Shown in pieces: positions 26,395-35,102 of a stretch of 64,000 nt of DNA. The first letter of the stretch is position 1; each line of letters opens with the position of its first letter. Position numbers and translations under genes: made by a program. The stretch spans positions 43,973 through 107,972 of the forward strand of contig JAHFRA010000007.1 of the NCBI GenBank assembly GCA_023259035.1. Direction: 5' to 3'. Origin of the DNA: Gallionella sp. GTDB lineage: Bacteria > Pseudomonadota > Gammaproteobacteria > Burkholderiales > Gallionellaceae. The notes under the pieces are model-generated. The model had not been told where the DNA came from, ran no database searches, and was given only the letters and a program-made list of their open reading frames with translations.

Positions 26395-26727
26395 TTAATC
26401 CCAGCCGAAATGATCGCGTGCGTTTTCGCTCATTTTGTCCGGGCTCCACGGCGGTTCCCACACCAGGTTAATGTCGATCTCGGCATCGTCTGGCGCCAGC
26501 CCTTTCAAGGCACGCCGTGCATCATCGAGAATCATGTCTCCCATCGGGCAGGCCGGTGTGGTCATGGTCAGATCGACGCGCAGTTTGTTGCCCGAAATTT
26601 CCACGCCGTATATCAGACCCAGATCGACGATGTTCACACCGACTTCCGGATCGATGACGTTATGTAGAATATTCAGGACGGTTTCCCTGGTGGGCATTCC
26701 TGGTTGCATAGGCATTGGACTATCCAT
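26395..26727 (-). CDS. DUF59 (MIP18/PaaD-like) iron-sulfur assembly factor
   Basis: A 110-residue protein of the MIP18 family: VLNILHNVIDPEVGVNIVDLGLIYG, VDLTMTTPACPMGDMILDDA (with the conserved Cys) and VWEPPWSPDKMSENAR. These proteins help insert or repair Fe-S clusters, sometimes as SufT. Next to NsrR and NnrS-like genes it probably serves repair after nitric oxide damage. The ATG at 26727 lacks a clear ribosome site, and in-frame ATG codons follow at residues 5, 7 and 11, so the true start may be slightly later. Confidence 0.88.
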   Translation of the reverse strand: MDSPMPMQPGMPTRETVLNILHNVIDPEVGVNIVDLGLIYGVEISGNKLRVDLTMTTPACPMGDMILDDARRALKGLAPDDAEIDINLVWEPPWSPDKMSENARDHFGWD

Positions 26728-26890
26728 TGAAGTGGCATTTAGGATGTGTGTTCAATCTACCATCCTTAAAACACAAAAACAATGTTGTGAATGCACGTCC
26801 AACAGAATTTCTATGGGTATGTGCGGAGCAAAATTTTTGGTTATACTTGCATCAAGGTATATGTAGCATACAGATTTATTCGGGAAAATT
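26728..26890. promoter_or_regulatory. Divergent promoter region between DUF59 and nsrR
   Basis: The 163-bp gap between divergent genes is AT-rich. It holds an inverted repeat AGGATG (26741-26746) and CATCCT (26761-26766) 14 bp apart, flanked by TTT and TAAA, and a second dyad GTAT-N7-ATAC (26858-26872). Either could be an NsrR operator. Neither fits the published 11-1-11 NsrR consensus well by eye. Confidence 0.45.
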
Positions 26891-27304
26891 ATGCAATTTA
26901 CTCGTTTTACTGACTATTCATTACGGGTGCTCATGTATCTGGGGGAGAGGCTTGATCATCTGGTGACGATCAGGGAGGTCGCCGAGATACATGGCATCTC
27001 CGAAAATCATTTGATGAAAATCGTCAACAAGCTGGCAACCTGCGGGTATATTGAAACTGTGCGTGGCAAAGGCGGCGGTATGCGCCTAGCGCGCCAAGCG
27101 GAGATGATCAACCTCGGTGACGTGGTGCGCGATACCGAAGAGAACATGGCTATTGCCGAATGTTTTGAGGCGGGTGCCAGTTCTTGTACATTGCTGCCAA
27201 CCTGCATTCTCAAGTCAATCTTGATCGAAGCCAGAAAGAATTTTCTTGCGACGCTGGATTTATATCGGCTGTCGGACTTGATCCCCCCGCCATCGGGACG
27301 GTAG
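26891..27304 (+). CDS. nsrR: NsrR, Rrf2-family nitric-oxide-sensing repressor
   Basis: The 137-residue protein has an Rrf2 winged helix (MQFTRFTDYSLRVLMYLGE, then ISENHLMKIVNKLATCGYIETVRGKGGGMRLA) and three cluster-ligand cysteines C91, C99 and C105 with spacing like known NsrR proteins. NO destroys its Fe-S cluster and lifts repression. It is divergent from the DUF59-NnrS-DnrO genes and precedes an NnrS/DUF2249 pair. NsrR fits better than IscR because of the NsrR-like N-terminus and neighbourhood. Confidence 0.88.
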   Translation: MQFTRFTDYSLRVLMYLGERLDHLVTIREVAEIHGISENHLMKIVNKLATCGYIETVRGKGGGMRLARQAEMINLGDVVRDTEENMAIAECFEAGASSCTLLPTCILKSILIEARKNFLATLDLYRLSDLIPPPSGR

Positions 27305-27372
27305 CTTTAACGGGGGCTGCCGGGTTAAAAGCTGCAGGAGTGCGATTTATCGCGCCCACAATAGAATTGGAG

Positions 27373-28500
27373 TTAGGTGGCAGATGCGGCGCGCGTGCGA
27401 CAGAATACTGTCGCCGCGAATTGCAGCAAAAAAGCGGCCAGTGCCGCAATTGAGAACACCAGACCCCCACGCCAACCCAAACCCACCAAGAGGCCGCCAA
27501 CGAGAAACAGCGCGGCACGGCAACCCCCGCATGCCCCGAGTCGTTGCCGAACCAGCACGTGCCAAGCAGTTTGCGGGCCTGGACGAGCCCAGATGGGGAG
27601 CAGTTGGCTAACCGCGCCCGTCACCAGCGGAAACAGAAAAGCGAGAATAAAGGCGTGGGCGGTATCTATCGAATTGAGGGCGCCGCCCGCGTGCAGTGAG
27701 CCAAACAACAAGACGACAAACAATCCGGCTAGCGCTGTAGCCAGTGATGATGCCGCGCCATGGAGCTGGCGAATTTCCTGGGAGTAGAGGTTAAGCCAGG
27801 CTTTGCCCGAATGCATCAGGGGAATCATCCACAGCACCGCGCCCGGCCACACCAAAGGCTTGAACCAGGCTGCCCCGACCGAGATCAACAGTGTCCCGCC
27901 CAGTGCCCATTTCATATCCCGGCGCAGCCTTGCGGCAGCCTGCGGGTCGGGCCGTCCGGCGGCGGTGGGCAGCAGCACCTGCAGGGTGGCAACTGCGGTC
28001 AGTCCGATAAACCCCAGCGTGTTGAGGTGCAGGTGCAAGCGTTTCAGAGCCAGGCGTTGTTCGGGCCACAACGCCATGGCCAATACCGCAGCAAATGCCA
28101 GAGCCAGGCAGGCAATTGCGCTGAGGTACCAGTATAGGCAGGGATGAGGTTTGCCCACGGCTTTGTCGGCGCGATGGATGATCCATGCGGCGAATATCAC
28201 AGAAGTGACCAGCACGATAAGCGCGGCAAGATAATAAATCCGATTCGATGCGGCAAAGGAGAAGAATGCCAGCATGCCCGCAGCCAGCGCCAACAGCGGG
28301 ATCAGGCGCACGCCAAGGTGTGCTGTGGTGCTGCGCGTCAGTACCGGCACGAAGTGGATCATCGCGCCGAGAATCAATGGCATGATGCCTGCCGCCAAGA
28401 CGAGATGGATGTGGGCGGCGGGCGGAAGCGGATGAAGCAAAGGCAGTGCGACGGCGCCGGCGAAACTCGCCACCGCCGCCAGCACCAGTATGACCAGCAT
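27373..28500 (-). CDS. NnrS-family membrane protein (second copy)
   Basis: A 375-residue polytopic protein, about 12 helices. Conserved-looking histidines sit in LPPAAHIHLVLAAGIMPLILG, LGAMIHFVPVLTR, LHLHLNTLGFIGLTAVA and DTAHAFILAFLFPLVTGAVSQLLP, the pattern of NnrS-type haem-copper membrane proteins. The ATG at 28500 is preferred because it lies 7 bp after the DUF2249 stop; a longer frame would overlap that gene. It is convergent with nsrR. It probably works in the NO-protection module. Confidence 0.72.
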   Translation of the reverse strand: MLVILVLAAVASFAGAVALPLLHPLPPAAHIHLVLAAGIMPLILGAMIHFVPVLTRSTTAHLGVRLIPLLALAAGMLAFFSFAASNRIYYLAALIVLVTSVIFAAWIIHRADKAVGKPHPCLYWYLSAIACLALAFAAVLAMALWPEQRLALKRLHLHLNTLGFIGLTAVATLQVLLPTAAGRPDPQAAARLRRDMKWALGGTLLISVGAAWFKPLVWPGAVLWMIPLMHSGKAWLNLYSQEIRQLHGAASSLATALAGLFVVLLFGSLHAGGALNSIDTAHAFILAFLFPLVTGAVSQLLPIWARPGPQTAWHVLVRQRLGACGGCRAALFLVGGLLVGLGWRGGLVFSIAALAAFLLQFAATVFCRTRAASAT

Positions 28501-28507
28501 TGCGCAG

Positions 28508-28768
28508 TTATTTGCGATTGAATTCGATGACGATCTGTCCCGGCTCGCGGGCGACGTAGTTGATATCGATAGCGTTGCCATAGCGTTGTGTCAATTGAGC
28601 GAGCAGCGGCAGCGGATCGTGGTCGTTGCAGAACAGCATGGTTTCGCCGGGCTGCAGCGCATCGAATGCACCAAAAATAGCGGCATGGCGGAAGCGCTTT
28701 GCGATACCGCGCGCGTCGAACTGGTAGCGCATGTCAGGGGATGTGGCGTGGGAGCAATCGTGGGCCAT
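28508..28768 (-). CDS. DUF2249 small protein
   Basis: An 86-residue protein with the DUF2249 core: FDARGIAKRFRHAAIFGAFDALQPGETMLFCNDHDPLPLLAQL, then YGNAIDINYVAREPGQIVIEF. The fold is TusA-like (SirA superfamily) and the family is strongly associated with NO and nitrosative-stress genes. It opens with AHDCSHATS, where the His and Cys could bind metal. AAGGA precedes the ATG at 28768. It is followed directly by the NnrS-like gene, so the pair forms an operon. The role is unproven. Confidence 0.85.
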   Translation of the reverse strand: MAHDCSHATSPDMRYQFDARGIAKRFRHAAIFGAFDALQPGETMLFCNDHDPLPLLAQLTQRYGNAIDINYVAREPGQIVIEFNRK

Positions 28769-28918
28769 TTTTGAGTTCCTTTTAAGAGAGGTTGATCGGA
28801 AATAATGCCCGACTATTTTAATATGATATATTAAAAATGCAAGTTTTAATGCGCCCAGAAAATCTCTGCTGCCAAATCTGTTTCGAAGGTACAAATAACC
28901 CGTAGGGGGCGGCCCCTG

Positions 28919-30193
28919 CTATTCATGGCAGACGATGCGGTTGCGGCCGCCTGCCTTGGCTTGATAGAGCGCCTGATCGGCAAGATGGGTGACGGTTTTC
29001 AGTTCCATGTCGGGCTTTGCTTCGCACAACCCGATGCTGATAGTCAGGCCATCCGGTAGTTTTGGCAATTGAATCTGGCTGACCTGTTGGCGAATGCGCT
29101 CTGCGATGTGCGCGGCACCCTCCATATTGGTTTCAGGCAGCAACACAAGGAACTCTTCGCCGCCCCAGCGGGCAAGGATATCCATGTCGCGAACGCCGTT
29201 CTTAAGCACGTCGGCGATCGCAATCAGCGCCTGATCCCCAACGTTATGGCCGTGAGTATCATTAACCTGTTTGAAGTGGTCGATGTCGAGCATCATCATG
29301 AATAGTTGCTGGTGCGTGCGTGCGGCGCGAGAAAATTCCTGGTCGGCGAGCAGGCGGAAATGGCGCCGGTTCATCAGTCCGGTCAGCGGGTCGGTATGCG
29401 CCAGCCTGGCGAGTTCTTCCTGTTTCGCCAGATGATGGTGTATGTTGATCAGGCTGACGGAATAAAAAACCTCATTGTCCATTCTCGCCATATTGATCGC
29501 CATTTCCAGATCCAGCGTTCCCCCTTGCTGGTCTTTGCCGGTCATCCGTTCCATTATGGCCGGCGTTTCCTGTCCGGCAATCTGGTTATTCAGCAGGTTA
29601 TATTCGAGCGAGAAATCGTTGATCAGCTGGTGTATGTACAACCCCTCCATGGTTCCCTTCGCATAGCAGAACATACGCTCCGCACTACGGTTGGCTTGCA
29701 GCACCTTGCCGTTGTTATCCAGCAGCAGAATGCCTTCGTAGGCGTGGTCGAAAAACAGGTGGAAGCGTGTTTCGCAGCGCAGCGACTCGCGCAACGTGTG
29801 CCGGGTCTGTATCGCGTAGCGAACGGAATGTTCGAGAGTTTTGGCGGTTAATTCGGGCTTGGCGATAAAGTCGGCAATACCGCTCTCGCTTGCGTTCAGG
29901 TCAATATTTTCGCAGGACTCGATGCTGGTGAGCATGATGAACGGGGGGCATTCGAGACCTTGTGCCAGGATTATCGACTGCGCCCATTCCAGGCCATTGG
30001 TTCCATCACCCAGGTAATAATCTACCAGGCAGACATCGTAGCTGCGGCTTGCAATCAGCTTGCTTGCTGTTGCGCTGTCATTGGCCCAATCAATCGAAAG
30101 ACCCGCACCGTAAATCTGGTGCAACAGATACTCGATCAGTAGATAGTCGTTTTCATCGTCATCCACCACCAGAATGTTTTTTGGATGTTTCAT
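28919..30193 (-). CDS. Receiver-PAS-GGDEF diguanylate cyclase
   Basis: A 424-residue cytoplasmic protein: receiver domain with acidic DDD cluster and phospho-acceptor Asp58 (YDVCLVDYYLG), a PAS domain (about residues 145-260, EGILLLDNNGKVLQANRSAERMF) and a GGDEF domain with intact RWGGEEFLVLL. It would synthesise c-di-GMP under control of phosphorylation. Its receiver is clearly paralogous to the first receiver of the next protein (ENDYLLI and QIYGA are shared at matching positions). It ends a six-gene signalling cluster read on the minus strand, 4 bp after its neighbour. Confidence 0.93.
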   Translation of the reverse strand: MKHPKNILVVDDDENDYLLIEYLLHQIYGAGLSIDWANDSATASKLIASRSYDVCLVDYYLGDGTNGLEWAQSIILAQGLECPPFIMLTSIESCENIDLNASESGIADFIAKPELTAKTLEHSVRYAIQTRHTLRESLRCETRFHLFFDHAYEGILLLDNNGKVLQANRSAERMFCYAKGTMEGLYIHQLINDFSLEYNLLNNQIAGQETPAIMERMTGKDQQGGTLDLEMAINMARMDNEVFYSVSLINIHHHLAKQEELARLAHTDPLTGLMNRRHFRLLADQEFSRAARTHQQLFMMMLDIDHFKQVNDTHGHNVGDQALIAIADVLKNGVRDMDILARWGGEEFLVLLPETNMEGAAHIAERIRQQVSQIQLPKLPDGLTISIGLCEAKPDMELKTVTHLADQALYQAKAGGRNRIVCHE

Positions 30194-30197
30194 CTGG

Positions 30198-31061
30198 CTA
30201 CTCTGCTACCGATGTTGGCAGGGTGACGATACACAGCCAATAATCGGTGACTGCCCGAATCACCTCCACCAGCTTGTCAAAGGTGACCGGCTTGACGATA
30301 AACGAATTGGCGCCGAGGTTGTAGCTGGCGAGCAAATCTTCCTCCGCTCTGGAGGTGGTCAAGACCACAATTGGAATTTTGCGTAACAGTTCGTGTTGTT
30401 TGATTTCATGCAGAGCTTCCCGCCCGTTTTTGCGTGGCATATTCAAATCGAGCAGTACCAGTCCGGGCAACGGGGTCCCGGCAAGATGGGTGTAGGCGCC
30501 CCGGCGGTGCAGGTAGTCCATCAGCGCAATGCCATCAGCGACAAAATCAAGCGGATTTTCCAGCCGGATTTCCGCGAAAGCATCTTCCACCAGCAGCCGG
30601 TCATCCGGGTCGTCATCGGCCATCAGAATAGTGACTAAATTTGACGTCTGGCGAACCGACTCGTAGTTTTTTAGAGTAAAGCGGATCGTGCGCTCAAGGC
30701 TCTCTGTGTTAAGTTCGCTCTTGGTTACAAAGTAAGCAATGCCGATGGTTTCCCTGGCCAACGTTTCGATTGACCGCACATCGGGTTGGCCGGTAAGCAG
30801 GATGGACGGCGGACATTTTCCACCCAGTTTTTTGTGCAGGGCAGCCACCCAGTCAGTTCCCGTGAGTTGGCTGCCAAGCTGGTAATCCACCAGGAAGATA
30901 TCGTAGTGCTTGGCCGACACCAACTGATCACCCCGCGCATAGCTGTTTGCCCAGTCCAGGTGAAATTTAGCGCCATAGATTTGTTTCAACAAATCATGGA
31001 TAAGAAGATAATCGTTCTCGTCATCTTCCAACAACAGGATATTCAGATCTTTCGCGCTCAT
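30198..31061 (-). CDS. Tandem two-receiver response regulator without output domain
   Basis: The 287-residue protein is two receiver domains. The first (residues 5-130) has Asp59 in YDIFLVDYQLG and is of the same type as the receiver of the adjacent diguanylate cyclase. The second (about 143-275) has Asp205 in LVLLDLNMPRKNG and Lys in FIVKPVTFDKL, and is nearly identical in many stretches to the adjacent single-domain regulator (e.g. MDYLHRRG, HLAGTPLPGL). There is no DNA-binding or enzymatic domain, so it is likely a phosphotransfer hub. It lies 9 bp after the single-receiver gene. Confidence 0.92.
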   Translation of the reverse strand: MSAKDLNILLLEDDENDYLLIHDLLKQIYGAKFHLDWANSYARGDQLVSAKHYDIFLVDYQLGSQLTGTDWVAALHKKLGGKCPPSILLTGQPDVRSIETLARETIGIAYFVTKSELNTESLERTIRFTLKNYESVRQTSNLVTILMADDDPDDRLLVEDAFAEIRLENPLDFVADGIALMDYLHRRGAYTHLAGTPLPGLVLLDLNMPRKNGREALHEIKQHELLRKIPIVVLTTSRAEEDLLASYNLGANSFIVKPVTFDKLVEVIRAVTDYWLCIVTLPTSVAE

Positions 31062-31070
31062 GGCAGACCC

Positions 31071-31523
31071 CTAATGATTTGGCGGCAGGCGCACAATTTC
31101 GAGCCAGTATTGGGTGACCTTGCGGATGATTTCCACCAGCTTGTCGAATGTGACGGGCTTGACGATGAACGAGTTGGTGCCCAGATCGTAGGTGCGAAGA
31201 ATGTCCTCTTCCGCGTTCGAGGTGGTGAGGACGACGATGGGGATCATGCGCAGCACAGGGTCTGACTTGATCTCCTTGAGCGCCTCGCGACCATCTTTCT
31301 TTGGCATGTTCAGGTCAAGCAGAATCAGTCCGGGCAACGGGGTGCCGGCGAGATGAGCGTAGTCGCCGCGACGATGCAGGTAGTCCATCAATTCAATGCC
31401 GTCCTCGACAAAAACCAGCGGATTAGCCAGCCGGATTTCATCAAAGGCATCCTGCACCAGCAACCGGTCATCCGGATCATCATCGGCCATCAAAATAGTG
31501 ATGCGCTCGTTATTTGCCATCAT
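31071..31523 (-). CDS. Single-domain response regulator (Rcp1/CheY-like)
   Basis: A 150-residue receiver: ITILMADDDPDDRLLVQDAF, phospho-acceptor Asp in LILLDLNMPKKDG, Thr in VVLTTSNAEED and Lys in SFIVKPVTF. The long loop DYLHRRGDYAHLAGTPLPGL is typical of Rcp1-type regulators that pair with phytochrome-like kinases. GGAGACCC precedes the tandem ATG start. It begins 7 bp after the stop of the large histidine kinase, its likely phosphodonor. Confidence 0.93.
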   Translation of the reverse strand: MMANNERITILMADDDPDDRLLVQDAFDEIRLANPLVFVEDGIELMDYLHRRGDYAHLAGTPLPGLILLDLNMPKKDGREALKEIKSDPVLRMIPIVVLTTSNAEEDILRTYDLGTNSFIVKPVTFDKLVEIIRKVTQYWLEIVRLPPNH

Positions 31524-31530
31524 GGGTCTC

Positions 31531-33909
31531 CTATATTGCTGATGCGTTTTTATGGGAAAGCCACACGCTCAGGTGCATGCGGGTTCCGACTCCAGGCTCG
31601 CTGGTTGCGTAAATTGCTCCGCCGTGACGTTCCACAATACGGCGGCAAACCGATAAACCGATTCCCGATCCGGAATACTCGCCGCGACCATGCAACCGCT
31701 TGAAGGCCTCAAATATCTGTTCGGCATATTGCTGCTCGAAACCAATACCATTGTCCTGGCAGATCAAACGCAGCATATTGTCTTCCGTGCCGGGTTTGTT
31801 TGGCTCATCAACAGTGATCGTGATGATAGGCGTGACACCCTCGCGGCGATATTTTAGCGCATTGCCGATAAGATTCTGGAATAGCTGCACCATCTGGATT
31901 TTATCAGCGTCAATCACCGGCAGCGGATCAATGTGGATTTTAGCCCGCGTTTCTTCAATTTGCAGTTCGAGCGTATTGCAGGCTTCGGCAACAACCTGAT
32001 TGAGATCGGTCGGCACAAAGGGGCGCTGGCTCGCATTCACACGGGAATACATCAGTAAATCTTCAATCAGTTCCTGCATCCTTCCGGCGGCGGCAACCAT
32101 GCGCTGGAGGAAGTCGAGAGAGCGACCCTCCAGCTTGGTGCTGCTGATCAACCGGTCACCAAAGGACTGGATTTTTCGCAACGGTTCCTGCATGTCATGG
32201 GAGGAAATATAGGCAAATCGCTCCAGCTCTTCGTTGGAACGCAGCAGGTCCACCTCGCGTTGCTGCAAGGCCGATTCGGCGCTGAGGCGGCCAACCGCGA
32301 TGGCGAAAGCATTGGCCAACCGTGACAGAAAAATTTGTTTCTCGGGGGGCAATGTTTCGCCCATTATCGCCAGGAGCAGTTCGCCAGCGCATTCGCCGCC
32401 AATCATGAAAGGCAGGCGCAGGATATTGTTCTGTGCAACGCGCTCAATGCGCATTCCTGTCAAATGGGTTGCAGTGGCGGGATTGATGGGTTCCATGCCG
32501 AGCGTGGCGGCAACGTAGCGGCTATTATCACCGCGAACCAGATTGATTTGGCCAGCCGGTTTGCAGGGCAGCCACTCGGCGGCAGCGACAATCAGGGGCA
32601 AGGCGGCTTGCGCAAACCGGTTCAGGTTGTCATGTTGCAGCGCCAGCAACGAAAGATCACTCAGCAGTTGGTCTTCATGGTGGCTGCGGCGCAACTCGGT
32701 GTTGGTGCGAATCAGCTGCCCGGATAGCTGGTTGAACAATTGGACAATTTTGCCCAGCTCATCGCGTCCCGGCAAGACGACCTCTTGCGGCGCATCACCA
32801 TGTTGCAGATGATCCACAACATTTTTAAGAATGCCGGTGGTATTGCGGATGGAGAAGTAAAAAGCCATGATCAAATAGCCGATCATGAGCATCCCCAGCA
32901 TGAACGTAACGACCAGCGTGTTTCTGTGGCTGTTGAGACTCTTGATATCCCGTTCAAAATTTTCACGATTATGTTCCGTGGTCATCTTGAGCAGGCGGTA
33001 GCCGCTGGAAATAGCCTCGGTGCCGTGGTCGAAATAGAGCGGGGCAGAGATGGCTGGAACAGCGGGTTGCAACACTTGAGCTTGCGCTAGCGCCGCATAA
33101 CCATCTGCCTGGCTGGCCGTCTGATTGGCCGAATCGGCAAAGGCTGTTCGCAATGGCCAGCTGCGTTCAAAGGCAAACCCCATGTTGCGCTGCACTTCAT
33201 GGGAGAGCACCGAGACGGCTGATATCAGGCGGGTAAATTCGTGATGCTCTTCCATGGTGATTTTGCCGTCCGCGATCATGCCCGATCCGCTGCCGCGCAA
33301 CTGCCCCAATGCCTCGATGAGCTGGGGCAGATAATGGAAATTTACCTCGATCATGTGGCGGGTGGCCGGATCGTCTTCGGTGTAAAGCGAGCTGTTGACG
33401 GTGATGCGGAAAACCAAATCCAGATAGTCGGCAATCAAGTCGGTGTGCTGCTGCCAGCTGGTGTCGGCGGATAATTGCCGGGCGTTGTCATGCAGCCTCA
33501 ACCAGCGGGAGCGAACCTGTTGCCATGGTTCGTGAAGCTGTAATTCTGCTCCCCAGCGCTGGTCTGCGGCATCGGCATCGGCCAGGGCTTTTTCCAGGGC
33601 CGGTTGCATGGCGGCAATTCTGGCACGAAAGTTTTCGTCGCCACGCAGCAGGCCGTTGGTCATGCCGCGATGCTGTGGAATTAATTCAAGCAGTGCGGAA
33701 ACCTGAACTGCATATTGCAGGCCGTCCATTTCCAGTTGCTTCTCTTGGGCATGTTGGTGGACATCGTCCAGAAGGTAGTAACTGGCGTAAATGAGCGGGA
33801 TCAGCAGCAACAAGCAAACCAGCAGGAATTTTTCCGCAAACTTGAGGTTCTGCACGAGCCTGATTCCTGGCGCAAGCAGCGATGTCGAAAATGGCGATTG
33901 CGGGCTCAT
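31531..33909 (-). CDS. Membrane histidine kinase with NIT-like sensor, HAMP and GAF domains
   Basis: A 792-residue kinase. Membrane helices at about residues 28-48 and 331-353 enclose a long helical periplasmic domain with a nitrate/nitrite-sensor-like motif (SALLELIPQHRGMTNGLLRG, residues 71-90). A HAMP linker (about 354-405), a GAF-like domain (about 420-545), a HisKA box with His571 in SSHDMQEPLRKI and a complete ATPase domain (NLIGNALKYR, QDNGIGFEQQY, GSGIGLSVCRRIV) follow. The HDMQEPLR box is typical of phytochrome-type kinases that use single-domain regulators, like the next gene. Nitrate/nitrite sensing is inferred from the NIT-like motif only. Confidence 0.88.
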   Translation of the reverse strand: MSPQSPFSTSLLAPGIRLVQNLKFAEKFLLVCLLLLIPLIYASYYLLDDVHQHAQEKQLEMDGLQYAVQVSALLELIPQHRGMTNGLLRGDENFRARIAAMQPALEKALADADAADQRWGAELQLHEPWQQVRSRWLRLHDNARQLSADTSWQQHTDLIADYLDLVFRITVNSSLYTEDDPATRHMIEVNFHYLPQLIEALGQLRGSGSGMIADGKITMEEHHEFTRLISAVSVLSHEVQRNMGFAFERSWPLRTAFADSANQTASQADGYAALAQAQVLQPAVPAISAPLYFDHGTEAISSGYRLLKMTTEHNRENFERDIKSLNSHRNTLVVTFMLGMLMIGYLIMAFYFSIRNTTGILKNVVDHLQHGDAPQEVVLPGRDELGKIVQLFNQLSGQLIRTNTELRRSHHEDQLLSDLSLLALQHDNLNRFAQAALPLIVAAAEWLPCKPAGQINLVRGDNSRYVAATLGMEPINPATATHLTGMRIERVAQNNILRLPFMIGGECAGELLLAIMGETLPPEKQIFLSRLANAFAIAVGRLSAESALQQREVDLLRSNEELERFAYISSHDMQEPLRKIQSFGDRLISSTKLEGRSLDFLQRMVAAAGRMQELIEDLLMYSRVNASQRPFVPTDLNQVVAEACNTLELQIEETRAKIHIDPLPVIDADKIQMVQLFQNLIGNALKYRREGVTPIITITVDEPNKPGTEDNMLRLICQDNGIGFEQQYAEQIFEAFKRLHGRGEYSGSGIGLSVCRRIVERHGGAIYATSEPGVGTRMHLSVWLSHKNASAI

Positions 33910-34637
33910 GCGCCAGCTCCATCCGGTTTCGGCAGCGAGATTTGCACGGTGGTGCCAAGATCAACAGCGGAAGCCAGCGCAATTGTGCCGCCCAGCAGGC
34001 CGACCGCCTTGAGCACCATGGTGAGGCCGGTACCCGCACCCGCAAACTGATCGCGGCCATGCAGCCGCTCAAACAGATCAAACACGCGCTGGTGATATTC
34101 CGGGTCGATACCGATGCCCTCATCGCGGACGGTCAGCAGCAGCCGGCCTTGCTCGATGCTCCAGGCAATATTCACTTGCGCGGGAGCCTCGGCCTTGGTG
34201 TACAGCAGGGCATTCTCCGCCAGTTCCCGCAAAATGGTTTCCAGCAGCACCGGGTCGCTGGGCCACACCAGCGACTGATCCGCCTGCCATTGCAGGGATG
34301 CGCCAACAGGCAGGTGGCGGTAATGAACGGAAATTATTTCTTCGGTAAATTGCGCAACTGAAACAGGTTTGAGTTTAAGGGGGTGGGTGGCAAGCCGGGC
34401 GTACTGGTGCAGGCGGCTGACAATCTGCTCCATCGTGTGGGTGGCGGCAACCATGCGCTGCAAGTACATGTTGCCCCTTTCGCTTAACTGATCCGCCTCG
34501 CGCCGTTGCAGAATTTCCGCAAAGCCGTGGATGGCGCGGATCGGGGCATTCAGATCGTGGCACATGCGGCGGATTTGCAAATGCATATCCGACAGCTCTT
34601 TGCGGTCCATCGCGATGGGGTGAAATATTTTGTCCAT
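33906..34637 (-). CDS. Small soluble histidine kinase (HisKA + HATPase_c)
   Basis: A 243-residue protein that is only a kinase core: HisKA with His27 in MCHDLNAPIRAIHGF, and an ATPase domain with LRELAENALLYT (N box), VRDEGIGIDPEY (G1) and GAGTGLTMVLKAV (G2). No sensor domain or membrane helix is present, so input must come from another protein. Its stop overlaps the start of the large kinase by four bases (ATGA), implying translational coupling. It may form hetero-complexes with that kinase. Confidence 0.9.
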   Translation of the reverse strand: MDKIFHPIAMDRKELSDMHLQIRRMCHDLNAPIRAIHGFAEILQRREADQLSERGNMYLQRMVAATHTMEQIVSRLHQYARLATHPLKLKPVSVAQFTEEIISVHYRHLPVGASLQWQADQSLVWPSDPVLLETILRELAENALLYTKAEAPAQVNIAWSIEQGRLLLTVRDEGIGIDPEYHQRVFDLFERLHGRDQFAGAGTGLTMVLKAVGLLGGTIALASAVDLGTTVQISLPKPDGAGA

Positions 34638-34679
34638 GAACTATTTTTGGTTATTCCCGTAATTGACGGGAACGGCGCA

Positions 34680-35102
34680 TCAGATTTTTTCCATGCAGGA
34701 TAAATAAACCGCTGCATCCGGCGCGGTTTTGTTGCGTTGCGCCTGCCAGATCATTTCACCCAGGCATTCCATCATGCGGTGCTGCGCGTCATGTTCGGAA
34801 TTATACCGTGCGCTGAGCCGCCCGAAATGCGCGCGGATACCGTGCGGCTGGCCGATGGAAAGCTGCTCCTCGATGCTGAGATGCATCATCAGGTGCAGGA
34901 ACGGATTGGTCGCGCCGTGTTCCGGCGCGTAGTCCTTGTCCTGATAGCGCTCCGGATCGGCCAGCAGGTCGTGGTATTCCGGATGTTTTTCGATGAGCTG
35001 CGCGGCGAGGTCTTCCAATGGCGTGAGCAGCGCGCCCTCGCGGCGTTTGCGCCAGGTGTCGAACAGGAATTGGCGGGCTTCGTCGCGGGTCGGGTTGAAC
35101 AT
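34680..35102 (-). CDS. DUF1841-family protein
   Basis: A 140-residue protein typical of betaproteobacterial DUF1841: MFNPTRDEARQFLFDTWRKR, then LIEKHPEYHDLL, NPFLHLMMHLSIEEQLSI and HRMMECLGEMIWQAQRN. The family is of unknown function and is commonly encoded beside nth. Here its ATG overlaps the nth stop by one base (TGATG), so translation is coupled. Several conserved His residues may bind metal, but this is inference. Confidence 0.88.
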   Translation of the reverse strand: MFNPTRDEARQFLFDTWRKRREGALLTPLEDLAAQLIEKHPEYHDLLADPERYQDKDYAPEHGATNPFLHLMMHLSIEEQLSIGQPHGIRAHFGRLSARYNSEHDAQHRMMECLGEMIWQAQRNKTAPDAAVYLSCMEKI

